A DNA stretch of 64,000 bases from Gammaproteobacteria bacterium (GTDB taxonomy: Bacteria; Pseudomonadota; Gammaproteobacteria; Arenicellales; Poriferihabitantaceae). Shown piece by piece: positions 40,689 to 51,067 of this stretch. The first letter of the stretch is position 1; the number at the start of each line of letters is the position of its first letter. The translations under genes were made by a program, and so were the position numbers. The stretch spans positions 1 through 64,000 of the forward strand of contig JAPOSW010000106.1 of the NCBI GenBank assembly GCA_026709505.1, read 5' to 3'. A model generated the notes under the pieces. It was not told the DNA's origin. It saw nothing but the letters and a program-made list of their open reading frames with translations, and searched no databases.

Positions 40689-41864
40689 TCATAACTGCAG
40701 AGTTGTCAGCTTTTCCATTATTCTGGGTAATGAAATCATCCACACGTCACCACCAATTGGAAATTCGTCATCCCCGCCATAGACAATGAATTTACGAGTT
40801 GCTCCAACGTCATTGCAAGTCTGGCTGAAATGCTTGCCAATTTTGGGGGCTGCACCATATTTGATTTCGACAGCCCAGATTTCACTATTCGGCATTTTAA
40901 TCACCAGATCAACTTCTGCTCCGGCTGCGGTGCGATAGAAATATGTTTCAGCAAAACGCGGCATGACAGAGTGAATGTTCTCCATGGCAAATCCCTCCCA
41001 GCTCTTGCCAAGAATGGGGTTAGAGAGCAATGCGTCATAGCTGTCAATGCCAAGCAAGCGATGCAGAATACCGCTATCACGGACATAGTAGCGCGGCGAT
41101 TTAATCAGGCGTTTTTTAAGATTTACATGCCATGGCTCAACTCGTCTCACTAACATAAGGCCTGTAAGAATATCAATATAATTGGTGACGGTTTTTCCAT
41201 CAATTTCGAGATTGGCTGCAAGGCTTGAAAAGTTCAGAGTTTCACCCTGAAGGTGAGCAAGCATGGTCCAAAGGCGCTTTAGACGTGCAGCCGGCACTTG
41301 AAGTCCTATTTGTGGAATATCTCTTTCCAGATATGTCTTTATAAGATTTTCAAGCCAGTCCATGGACATTTCCTCATCTTCTGCAAGATGGCTGCCTGGG
41401 AATCCACCTCTGAACCATAGATTTTGAATGTCATTTCTCGATATGCCGGTCTCCAGAATATTAAGACCTGTCATCTCGACATAGCTTATTCGGCCTGCCA
41501 AACTTTCTGAAGACTGGCGTAACAAGTCCATGGAAGCAGACCCCAGTATTAAAAATTGGGATGCATTACGTCCAGCCTCTCTATTCAGGTCAATTACGCC
41601 CCGCAAGACCAGAAATAAATTTGGTGTCTGCTGTATCTCGTCCAGGATAATGATTTTGTCACTGTGCGTTTCCAGAAAAGTTGTCGGGTCTTGCAGCTTT
41701 GACAAATCTCTTGGAGCTTCGAGATCAAGATAAATAGAAGGCATTTCCGCCGTTATGGTCTTGGCCAGCGTGGTCTTGCCGACTTGGCGCGCACCAAGCA
41801 GGGCAACAACCGGGTTGTGGTTGATGTTTTTTTTCAGTCTCTCTGTAATCCATCGTTCTAACAT
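40689..41864 (-). CDS. AAA ATPase with DUF4143-type C-terminus
   Basis: VVALLGARQVGKTTLAKTI; KIIILDEIQQTPNLFLVLRGVID; C-terminal AEVDLVIKMPNSEIWAVEIKYG. Confidence 0.9.
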   Translation of the reverse strand: MLERWITERLKKNINHNPVVALLGARQVGKTTLAKTITAEMPSIYLDLEAPRDLSKLQDPTTFLETHSDKIIILDEIQQTPNLFLVLRGVIDLNREAGRNASQFLILGSASMDLLRQSSESLAGRISYVEMTGLNILETGISRNDIQNLWFRGGFPGSHLAEDEEMSMDWLENLIKTYLERDIPQIGLQVPAARLKRLWTMLAHLQGETLNFSSLAANLEIDGKTVTNYIDILTGLMLVRRVEPWHVNLKKRLIKSPRYYVRDSGILHRLLGIDSYDALLSNPILGKSWEGFAMENIHSVMPRFAETYFYRTAAGAEVDLVIKMPNSEIWAVEIKYGAAPKIGKHFSQTCNDVGATRKFIVYGGDDEFPIGGDVWMISLPRIMEKLTTLQL

Positions 41865-42064
41865 ACCATGTATTTTACGACTAAAAATCCGAACTTGCAA
41901 GGTATTCAGTTCCCTGGATATGACTCATTCTACGAGTGCTGTCGATCAGGAATGAACTGCTAATTTATACGCTATAGGTCCCATTAATCGTGGGATTTCA
42001 GTTCCAGTCTAAAATATCTTTGCGGGGTTAATCAAGGTATATTTCAAGACTCTGGATATCCGGG

Positions 42065-42448
42065 TTAACCTGCAAGCAGCGTCCATAGGGCGTAGCACCA
42101 TAGTCCTGCAGACAGAAACAAGGCGGTCAGGACGGCAGAACTGCCAGTGTCCTTGGCTTTTTTCGCATCTTCGTGGTATTCCGGGGATGCCTTGTTGACC
42201 ATCGTTTCGACAGCCGTGTTCAGCAACTCCGTAATCAACACGAGCGCATGGCTGGATATGAGTGTGATTCGCAGCCAGGACTCCAGCGGAAGAATCAGGC
42301 ACAGCACTGTCAGAACCGCGGCAAGAAGCAGCTCCTGACGGAATGCCGCCTCATCCTTGTATGCTAGCCTCAGCCCGGATAGCGAGTAGAGGAAAGCCTT
42401 GTAGATTCTGTTCATTCCAGTTTCCCGCCGAGGGATTTCTTTTGGCAT
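42065..42448 (-). CDS. dgkA: Diacylglycerol kinase
   Basis: AFLYSLSGLRLAYKDEAAFRQELLLAAVL; ELLNTAVETMVNKASPEYHEDAKKAKDTGSSAVLTAL. Confidence 0.93.
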   Translation of the reverse strand: MPKEIPRRETGMNRIYKAFLYSLSGLRLAYKDEAAFRQELLLAAVLTVLCLILPLESWLRITLISSHALVLITELLNTAVETMVNKASPEYHEDAKKAKDTGSSAVLTALFLSAGLWCYALWTLLAG

Positions 42449-42922
42449 GGCAGTATCACCTTCTATCAAGGAAAATTATCTTGCTGGCTACAGGGAAAAT
42501 ATGGGATATCCAGGACTGAATCATTTTGGGATGTGATTGGATGCCGCCATGGAGATTTTTTGAATGGGCATGATGTGATTCGCGGTATTGGTCTGTCAGA
42601 CGGTTATGATGCTATCAAATCCTCGGACCACTGTTGTGCATGACCAGCGCACTTTTGCGATAATGTCACATATCTTGCGAATATCCCCCATGAAATCATT
42701 GGAATGGAGTTGAACGGATTTGTTCGAAAAGTTGCTGCTGGCTTTTATTTCGGCAAACCCATTGACCAGACTTTAGGCTGGTATGCAGGCAAACATGCTG
42801 AAATACAGATGCGATAAAATGGTTTAGGAAAGCCACATATTATTCTGTTTTGAAATAAATGATTCCAGTTTCCTGTTATGACTCAGGCAAGCGATTCATG
42901 TTCTCTATGGAAGAGATGAGTA

Positions 42923-43324
42923 TTACAACCTGGCATTGCAGGAAAGCACATGTGGATATTCCAAAATCCGGCAATCTGCTGTTATCAGGGTAAGTTGGTG
43001 CACTACTGCCGTTGCCACCAGTATCCTGTCCGCAGGGTCGCGATGAAATTCTCCGGGAAGTGCGTAGGCTGCCAAAGCTATTGCATCGGTAATCGGGAGT
43101 GTTTCCGCCTTTAGACTGTTCAATGTTTCTGCAATCCAAGAACGCAATTGCATCTTTAAGGTAAGGCGTTTACCCCATGCCAATCGAGCTATTTCCAATG
43201 ATGAAATACTCGAAACGAAGAGTTGACTATCTTCGTTCAGGATTATTTTCCGTGCAGCCGTCCCGAATTCATGTGGTGCTTCTTGCGACCACAGCCAGAT
43301 ATGTGTATCCAGCAAAATTCTCAC
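42923..43324 (-). CDS. PIN-domain toxin (VapC-like)
   Basis: MRILLDTHIWLW; SSISSLEIARLAWGKRL; FHRDPADRILVATA. Confidence 0.9.
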   Translation of the reverse strand: MRILLDTHIWLWSQEAPHEFGTAARKIILNEDSQLFVSSISSLEIARLAWGKRLTLKMQLRSWIAETLNSLKAETLPITDAIALAAYALPGEFHRDPADRILVATAVVHQLTLITADCRILEYPHVLSCNARL

Positions 43325-43569
43325 TGCTCAAATTCCCACTCATTGACAAAGTCTGTACTCAAAATATCGCCATGAATGCTTATCTGGCCTTGCAAGGTGC
43401 CTAATTCCCGCTTATCAGGAATTTTCCCGGTATATGGGCTAATCACGACAATAGGGCGTTTGCGCAATGTCACAAGCAGCGGTTCACCAGTATATTGCAC
43501 GGTTTTTAATTCATCAATACACTTCGCCTTGAGTTCTGAAATACCTATTTCCTTCATTACATTATTCAT
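43321..43569 (-). CDS. Phd/YefM-type antitoxin
   Basis: MKEIGISELKAKCIDELKTVQYTGEPLLVTLRKRPIVVISPY; overlaps the PIN toxin gene. Confidence 0.85.
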   Translation of the reverse strand: MNNVMKEIGISELKAKCIDELKTVQYTGEPLLVTLRKRPIVVISPYTGKIPDKRELGTLQGQISIHGDILSTDFVNEWEFEQ

Positions 43570-43978
43570 TGACTCTAGATTGTCGTTAATATAACTTGGT
43601 CAATTGACTAGGTCAATAACTGATTGTCGAATATTTGAAATGAACCGCTACCGCCAGTTGGGCTGACGATCTGTATAATTCAATAGAAAGCTAATGGCGC
43701 GAAATCGTGGGAGTCGGCTATGGCTTATTCTCATCAGGGCCCATGCAATGAGCCAAGACGGTCTTTTTGCGTTTATGGACATTACGGGTAAACCATGGCC
43801 AAAGTGAATATCCTCAGAGTTTGATTTGCTTTCTGGCCGAGATGGCATTGGTCTGGCCGGTGCTTTATCATTAGCAGCATTCGCCCAGAAGGGTTTTCAT
43901 GCAATGGATTATTGACCCCTGAAGACCGTTTTACCGATTACTCCTTTCCGGCAAAATAAAACGATTTGGGATCGAATA

Positions 43979-44314
43979 ATGCAGACAATCGCGTTTGAGG
44001 AATTTCAGAACATGCAGATACACACTGGAACAGTCATTTCTGCCAGTTTGAATGAGAAAGCCAGAATTCCTGCATGGGTGTTGGACATCGATTTTGGAAC
44101 GGAATTGGGTGTCAAAACCACCTCTGCGCAATTGACCGAGCTATATGCATCAGGAGACCTGGTGGATACTCAGGTAGTTGCGGTAACGAATTTTCCGCCA
44201 CTGAGAGTAGCCGGAGTCAAGTCTGAGGTACTGGTTTTGGGTATACTGGACTCAAAAGGAGTCGTATTGTTGCGCCCAGATCGGCAAGTTGAAAACGGAA
44301 CCCGGGTTGCCTGA
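43979..44314 (+). CDS. csaA: tRNA-binding protein / chaperone CsaA-like
   Basis: FEEFQNMQIHTGTVISASLNEKARIPAWVLDIDFGTELGVKTTSAQLTELY; VAVTNFPPLRVAGVKSEVLVLG. Confidence 0.9.
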   Translation: MQTIAFEEFQNMQIHTGTVISASLNEKARIPAWVLDIDFGTELGVKTTSAQLTELYASGDLVDTQVVAVTNFPPLRVAGVKSEVLVLGILDSKGVVLLRPDRQVENGTRVA

Positions 44315-44376
44315 AGAAAGGAAACTCGTTCTTTATTGCGGCTATGAGGAGGCCAGGTACTCTCAAAAGACAGTAT

Positions 44377-44452
44377 TGGCTCCCCGGGACAGACTCGAAC
44401 TGCCGACAAAGTGGTTAACAGCCACCTGCTCTACCAACTGAGCTACCGGGGA
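44377..44452 (-). tRNA. tRNA-Asn (GTT)
   Basis: Complement reads TCCCCGGTAGCTCAGTTGGTAGAGCAGGTGGCTGTTAACCACTTTGTCGGCAGTTCGAGTCTGTCCCGGGGAGCCA. Confidence 0.97.
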
Positions 44453-44873
44453 ACAGGCACGCAATATAATATTACAGGCTTGACAGGTCAAGCCATTTCT
44501 ATGGCCTGCAAGGCAAACTCAAAAAACAAATTCGGATATTCGTGTAGAATGATCGACAATCTGGCCTATAAAACACCGTTCCCAGAAATAGGGTGCTTGA
44601 CTGATTAATTTGCATGAACCGAATGTTCTGTGCGAGGAAGAATCAAAGCCAGCGTGCAGAAAACCTGCTTAGGATGCGAAAGCATCCATGCAAGGATGGC
44701 AATCTGGTCTTTTCCCATTGTTCTTGGGATGGTATGAGTGATTACCATGCCGCAATGCAGTGACCAAAAAGAGAGCAGAATCCCTTGTGGAGTAATCGAT
44801 TAATATTCCCAGCTGATCCTCCCAACCCCTCCTGTATCTCATGCAAGTGTCTCGTCAATAGGCAGCAGAAGTC

Positions 44874-46612
44874 GTGCTAAAGAAACTGACAATACGGAAT
44901 TTCAAGCGTTTTGATGAAGTGACACTTGATCTCGCAGACCCCGTAGTATTTATCGGCCCGAACAATTCCGGAAAAACTTCGGCTATGCAGGCATTGTCTT
45001 TATGGGAAACAGGATTAAAGAGGTGGAGCGGAAAATACGCAAATAAAGGAAACATGTCTGGCAAAAGACCAGGAGTGACTATCAATCGCAGAGACCTGCT
45101 GGCCATACCTCATCCACATGCAAACCTATTGTGGAAAAACTCTCGAACCAGAGAAATATCAAGACAAGGAAAATCTCAGAAAACATCGAATGTCAGGATT
45201 GAAATCATTGTTGAGGGAGTGACAAAAAGCAGGAAATGGACATGCGGGCTTGAGTTCGACTATGCGAATCCAGAGTTGATTTACTGCAGGCCTTTACGAA
45301 CACAACAAGCAGAAAACTCTGAACGCATGTCGGTTCCAGAAGAGTCTTTATCCGTGAATATCGCTTTTTTGCCTCCGATGTCCGGACTGGCATCAAATGA
45401 GACCAGGCTTGAACCCGGAGCCGTCAATGTGAAGATTGGCGAAGGACGAACGGCAGATGTCCTTCGAAATCTGTGCTGGAGGATATGGAGTGAAAGCAGC
45501 GATCAATGGGAGTCCCTGGTTGATGAAATACGTGAGCTATTCGGGGTTTCGCTTGATGCACCTAATTACATTCCGTTACGGGGAGAGATTGAAATGAGTT
45601 ATCAAGAGGGGAATTGCAAGTTTGACCTATCTTCGAGTGGCAGAGGCCTCCAGCAAGTATTGCTTTTGCTGGCTTACATGCGAGCCATTAAACACTCGGT
45701 AATTCTCCTCGATGAACCGGATGCTCATCTTGAAATTCTCCGGCAAAGAGAAATTTGCAGATTGATTAGTCAAAAGGGGGCAGATCTCGGTATACAGATA
45801 ATCGTTGCCAGTCATTCAGAGGTAATTTTGAATGAGGCGGCCGATGGTGATAGGGTCATTGCCTTTGTCGGCAAGCCCCATCGAATTGGAAGTCATTTCA
45901 GCCAAGTTCGTCAATCACTGGCAGAAATTGGATGGGAAGACTATTTTCAAGCAGAGCAAAAAAGGTGGGTGCTATACCTTGAGGGTTCAACGGATCTGTC
46001 AATTTTGCAGGCATTAGCCGAAAGACTGCATCATCAGGATGCAGTGCACGCCCTCAAGTCTCCCTTTGTACGCTATGTCAGAAACGAGCCGAACACAGCG
46101 GCCAAGCATTTTTTTGCGTTGCGGGAAGCAGTAAGAGACCTGAAGGGCATTGCATTATTTGACCGGATGGAGGCGAGTCAGAACCCTCCTGACTTGAATT
46201 TCCTGTTTTGGAAAAAACGAGAGATTGAAAACTATCTTTGTTTCCCGAGACACTGGAGAATTTCATTGAACAATCGTTGAACGAGGAATATTTGGATGCC
46301 CCCTTGTTGCGCCATGGTGCCCTGAAGACACATTCAGAGGCCATGAGTCAATCTATTTCGAGGGTTACCGAGGCAATTGAAACCATGGGAAAGGAGTCGG
46401 CATGGAGCGACGATATAAAAGCCAGTGATGATTTCCTGGTGCCCGTTTTTCGGTCTTACTACAAGATGCTTGGTTTGCCGAATATCATTGAAAAGTCGAA
46501 TTTCCATAAGCTTGCAAAATATGTTCCAGAGAGTAAGATTGACTCTGAAATAACTGAAAAGCTGGATGTAATTAGCGAGATCGCAAAATCTGCCGAACTT
46601 GTGCCAGAGTAG
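44874..46612 (+). CDS. OLD-like AAA ATPase with TOPRIM-type nuclease domain, split by a -1 frame change at about 46241..46247
   Basis: VVFIGPNNSGKTSAMQAL; SSSGRGLQQVLLLLAYM; ILLDEPDAHLE; VLYLEGSTDLSIL; coding continues in the -1 frame (ETLENFIEQSLNEEYLDAPL) to 46612. Confidence 0.8.
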
Positions 46613-46753
46613 TCTCGAGAAGGAAAAAATTCGACCTGCTAAGCCTCTGCCAGACTTTTTCAAGATTCGAGTCGAACGATAGACCAGGATAACGGCCTCA
46701 GCCTGTTTCAAGATTCCAGGTTCAAGAGAGTTGTCTCATGTGAAAACCGGAGC

Positions 46754-47266
46754 ATGCCGATAAAAGAAGGGTTGGATGCGATTATTGACGGCAGTTCACG
46801 GGTTCTGATATTGGGGGCCCTGCCGAGTGATCGATCACTGGAAGTACGCGAATACTACGCAAGTCCCCGCAATCATTTCTGGCGTATTCTTTCCTGCATC
46901 TACGATGAACCCATCGGGACGGATTACGAGTTGAAGCGGGCATTTCTCCACAGGCGTGGAATCGCGTTGTGGGACGTGTTGAAGGTAGCCGAACGGAAAG
47001 GAAGCCTTGATTCGAACATTCGGCGTCCGGCAGTCAACGATCTCGAAAGAGTACTCCAGAAACACCCGAGGATCAGTACGGTCGGGATGAACGGAACGAA
47101 AGCCTGGGGTCTCTTCAGCCAGCACTGGTGCAGGCACCCCGTTTTCAGAGCGGGGCGTTTGCATGTGCGTTGCCTACCGTCTTCAAGCCCAGTCCCCGGC
47201 AAGAATGTCAAGTCATTCGAGGAAAAGGCAGAGGCTTGGCGAAAGTTCCTGGTGCTATCCGGTTAA
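46754..47266 (+). CDS. DNA-deoxyinosine glycosylase / Mug-like uracil-DNA glycosylase superfamily
   Basis: VLILGALPSDRSLEVREYYASPRNHFWRIL; RGIALWDVLKVAERKGSLDSNI; LHVRCLPSSSPV. Confidence 0.88.
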   Translation: MPIKEGLDAIIDGSSRVLILGALPSDRSLEVREYYASPRNHFWRILSCIYDEPIGTDYELKRAFLHRRGIALWDVLKVAERKGSLDSNIRRPAVNDLERVLQKHPRISTVGMNGTKAWGLFSQHWCRHPVFRAGRLHVRCLPSSSPVPGKNVKSFEEKAEAWRKFLVLSG

Positions 47267-47399
47267 CTGGTTGGAGATACGCAATCCAATCGCATGGCTG
47301 CAGATTGAAAGGCAGGCTTTTTCAGGATTCGAATCGGGTGATAAAATAACATTGCGATCAAACATCGTTATCTGCAGCCACAAACTTCTTATTTGAACC

Positions 47400-49442
47400 T
47401 TGATTCCTGAACGCGTTAACAACCCATATCAACTGGTCAGCGACTTCCAGCCCTCAGGCGATCAGCCCGAAGCCCTGAGGGCCTTGATCGGAGGCCTTGA
47501 ACAAGGAGAGGCATTTCAAACGTTGTTGGGGGTCACTGGCTCCGGGAAAACATTCACCATGGCAAATGTCATCGCGAATACCGGTCGCCCAGCACTGATT
47601 CTCGCGCATAACAAGACATTGGCCGCCCAGCTTTACTCGGAGATGCGGGACTTTTTCCCGAGTAATCGAGTGGAATATTTTGTTTCCTATTACGATTACT
47701 ATCAGCCGGAGGCATATGTTCCGAGCTCGGACACTTATATCGAAAAAGATGCTTCGATCAATGAGCATATCGATCAAATGCGCCTCTCGGCGACCAAGGC
47801 GATTCTCGAACGTGATGATGTAATTATCGTTGCTACAGTCTCGGCCATCTATGGCTTGGGTGACCCAGCCGCCTATCATGGAATGATTTTGCATGTGAAG
47901 GTTGGAGATCAGATCAACCAGCGAGATATCCTCAGGAAACTGACAGATATCCAATATGTTCGAAATGAACTTGAACTTCGACGTGCGACGTATCGAGTTC
48001 GCGGAGACGTCATTGACATATACCCGGCTGAGTCAGAGCGTCTGGCTATTCGAATTGAACTGTTCGGGGATGAAATCGAAGGCATATCCAGATTTGATCC
48101 GCTGACTGGCATTGTTGAGGAGCGAATCAATCGGGTTACCGTCTATCCTAAAAGCCATTATGTAACCAAGAAGGAGACGATTCTTAAAATCATGGATCAA
48201 ATCAAGGATGATTTGAAGTTGCGACTCAAGGAGCTAAGGGACTTGGACAAGCTGGTCGAAGCGCAACGGCTGGAACAACGCACGTTGTATGACCTCGAGA
48301 TGATGCAGGAAATGGGATATTGCAACGGCATTGAAAATTACTCCAGATATCTGTCCGGTAGAGGGGTTGGGCAGCCCCCGCCCACATTAATGGACTATCT
48401 CCCCGAAACTTCCATTGTGTTCATTGATGAGAGCCATGCAACGATTCCACAAATTGGAGCCATGTACCGGGGTGATCGATCTAGAAAGGAGAATCTCGTG
48501 GAGTATGGATTTCGATTGCCAGCTGCATTGGACAATCGCCCTCTAAGATTTGATGAGTTTGAGGCAATGCTTCCTCAGGTGATTTTTGTATCCGCAACAC
48601 CTGGCGATTACGAGGCAACAAAAACCTCGGAAGTCATTGAGCAACTGGTACGGCCAACCGGGTTGCTCGACCCTGAAGTTGAAATACGTCCGGTTGAGTT
48701 TCAGGTTGATGATCTGCTCTCTGAAATAAACCTGAGGGTACAGGCTGGAGACCGTGTCCTGGTCACCACGCTGACCAAGCGCATGGCAGAGGATTTGACC
48801 GAGTATTTTCACGAGCACGGGGTCAAGGTTCGCTATCTGCATTCGGATATCGACACTGTAGAGCGGGTTGAAATTATCCGCGACCTGAGAAAGGGAATGT
48901 TTGATGTACTGGTCGGGATTAATCTGCTACGTGAAGGACTGGATATTCCTGAAGTATCACTGGTTGCAATACTGGATGCAGACAAGGAAGGGTTTTTGCG
49001 CTCTACCCGATCATTAATTCAGACAATTGGACGTGCGGCCCGCCATCAAAAGGGAAAAGTCATTCTCTATGCAGACAGGGAAACGGGATCTATTCAAAGT
49101 GCTGTCGAGGAGACCAATCGGAGGAGGCAGAAACAGCAAAACTACAATCAAGTCCATGGCATTACCCCAAAATCAATTATCAAGCCCGTTAAGGAAATTA
49201 TCGATGGCGTGATTACGGTTGATGCGAGAACAATCAAGGCTTTAGCCAATGAAAAAATGGATGATCAGCAACTCCTCGATCATGCCGCACAATCCCCGAA
49301 ACAGCTCGGGAAGATTCTGAAGCAACTGGAAAAGAAAATGTATGAACATGCCAAGAACCTCGAGTTCGAGTCAGCCGCAGCTATTCGTGATCGAATCAAC
49401 CAAATAAGAAGTCACAAGTTCATTGAGCAGAGCACGGTCTAG
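47400..49442 (+). CDS. uvrB: Excinuclease ABC subunit B
   Basis: [65 protein letters not shown]-terminal UVR motif. Confidence 0.97.
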   Translation: MIPERVNNPYQLVSDFQPSGDQPEALRALIGGLEQGEAFQTLLGVTGSGKTFTMANVIANTGRPALILAHNKTLAAQLYSEMRDFFPSNRVEYFVSYYDYYQPEAYVPSSDTYIEKDASINEHIDQMRLSATKAILERDDVIIVATVSAIYGLGDPAAYHGMILHVKVGDQINQRDILRKLTDIQYVRNELELRRATYRVRGDVIDIYPAESERLAIRIELFGDEIEGISRFDPLTGIVEERINRVTVYPKSHYVTKKETILKIMDQIKDDLKLRLKELRDLDKLVEAQRLEQRTLYDLEMMQEMGYCNGIENYSRYLSGRGVGQPPPTLMDYLPETSIVFIDESHATIPQIGAMYRGDRSRKENLVEYGFRLPAALDNRPLRFDEFEAMLPQVIFVSATPGDYEATKTSEVIEQLVRPTGLLDPEVEIRPVEFQVDDLLSEINLRVQAGDRVLVTTLTKRMAEDLTEYFHEHGVKVRYLHSDIDTVERVEIIRDLRKGMFDVLVGINLLREGLDIPEVSLVAILDADKEGFLRSTRSLIQTIGRAARHQKGKVILYADRETGSIQSAVEETNRRRQKQQNYNQVHGITPKSIIKPVKEIIDGVITVDARTIKALANEKMDDQQLLDHAAQSPKQLGKILKQLEKKMYEHAKNLEFESAAAIRDRINQIRSHKFIEQSTV

Positions 49443-49455
49443 AGACACAGGCCTG

Positions 49456-50774
49456 CTAAATGGCATAACCAATCGTTCCTTCGGACATTTTCTGCAAATA
49501 GTCGCCAAAAGAAGGGATGGGAATCCGGTAGTGCTTGGGAGGCTTGTTCAGTTCCATGATAATTCCAGCATGCAGGGCATTGACAAGAAAGTCATCAAAG
49601 GATGTCTTCGACTCTTTAAGGAAAGATGCGGTAATTTTACGCAGACGTGTTCGGGACAGTATCCCATTCGGCATGTTGCTGGCAGCCAAGGCAATCTGTT
49701 CGTAAACGACAGTGTCCTGAGAACAGGCTTCAAGCCGAAAGTCGTAATATTCTTCTTTGAGTTCCTGGCCATACTTGAGTATTTCCGCGAGCATGTTCTC
49801 CTCAATCCTCCCTCCATGATCTTGAATCATGCTGGCCGCTGCGACTGACACACTCTTGATGTGCTGAGGCCAGCCTTGCGAGAGTCTGGCCAACTCATTT
49901 GCCCACCTCTCCTGGATTTTGGCAGAGCCTTTGAAGCCGTAGGTATTGAAAACAGCTTGGATTGCACTGGTAGCATCCTCATGCGATATGGTGTCCAGCG
50001 TCACTACCCGGCCCCTGGCGAACCTGGAAAGACCGCACTGGCGCAACACGCTTTTTGTATCACTCAAGCCAAAGAAAGTGGCGATCAGAGGCATGCCTTT
50101 GGAATCTCGATGCAGGCACAGTCCATAGCCGCCTTCGTGGACTCGGAAACAGGAGTGTTCTGGGCTTCGTCAACAAAAATTACCATGCGGATGTCCTTGA
50201 ATAAAGGTGCCGCATCACGAAATAGTTGCTCTGCAAGAATATCTTCTTGACCATGGTCACTCACCGGCTTGCCATGCATGGTGACATCCAACCCTCCGGC
50301 ACTCACCGTGTAACCGCGCTTAGCCAACTCAGACAGCAGTTTTTGCCCAATACCCTTCAGTTTCTCAAGTTTCCTGGGAACCTGTTCGGGAAACCTGTCT
50401 AAAAGTCTTTCCCTCTCCCGGTTAGATTCCTCAATCATGATCATGATGATACCTGCCGCTGACCTCAGTGTTGCAGGACCAATGGATACCGCTACCCAGG
50501 GATCTTCAGGAGTTGAATGCAGGCGCACGGCCTCCATGCATTCCATCATCAGAGCTGTCTTGCCCGCACCCGGGGCTCCCTGAAAAATCATCGTACCGCC
50601 GCCAATGACACCGTCGTCAAGGCTCATGACAGCATCACGAAAGATGTCATATTCTGTTTCACGGCCTCGGAAAAATGCCTCTCTGCTGGATTCTCCACGA
50701 TCTGTACGACGCAACCATTTTTCCAAAGGCATGGGAGCCACAGGTGTCGGTTTGGGAAAGAATCGATTATTCAT
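49456..50774 (-). pseudogene. AAA ATPase split by a frameshift near 50090..50130
   Basis: ORF 50085..50774 carries Walker A (GAPGAGKTALM) and Walker B (VIFVDEAQNT); ORF 49456..50094 continues the fold (GMPLIATFFGLSDTKSVLRQCGLSR) in another frame. Confidence 0.75.
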
Positions 50775-50876
50775 GAATCTGTTATATCATCATATCGAAT
50801 ACTTAATCACTTGATTATAAACCGCTCAGCAAGTTGTCCGTTCCTGCTTGACATTTGAGTTGAAGTTGAACAGGGG

Positions 50877-51042
50877 CAATTTATTGATCATGACGCAAAA
50901 TCCCCAAAGCAGCGGGAAAAGACTCTGAAGCAACTGGAAAACAAAGCGAATGATCATCCCAAAAATCTTGATTCGAGTCCGCCGGCACCTGTGTGCGACC
51001 GTATCGGCTAAATCCGAAACACCAAGTCCATTCAGGGTAACA
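50877..51042 (+). pseudogene. Decayed second copy of the uvrB 3' end
   Basis: QFIDHDAKSPKQREKTLKQLENKANDHPKNLDSSPPAPVCDRIG* aligns with UvrB C-terminus [45 protein letters not shown]. Confidence 0.88.
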
Positions 51043-51067
51043 CACTCCGGAGAGAAGATGAAACATG

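Noticed and set aside
41940-42035. Possible truB 3'-end remnant after the DUF4143 ATPase (GISVPV*NIFAG versus GNICPRKVFA)
   Set aside because: Match is too short and degenerate to distinguish from chance; would need an alignment search.
42490-42820. Possible gene relics (SFWDVIGCRHGDFLNGHDVIRGIGLSDGYDAIKSSD; MELNGFVRKVAAGFYFGKPIDQTLGWYAGKHAEIQMR)
   Set aside because: Short open stretches with no family I recognise; not enough to call a pseudogene.
43599-43608. GTCAATTGAC palindrome upstream of the Phd/PIN operon
   Set aside because: Plausible operator but only 10 bp; common by chance.
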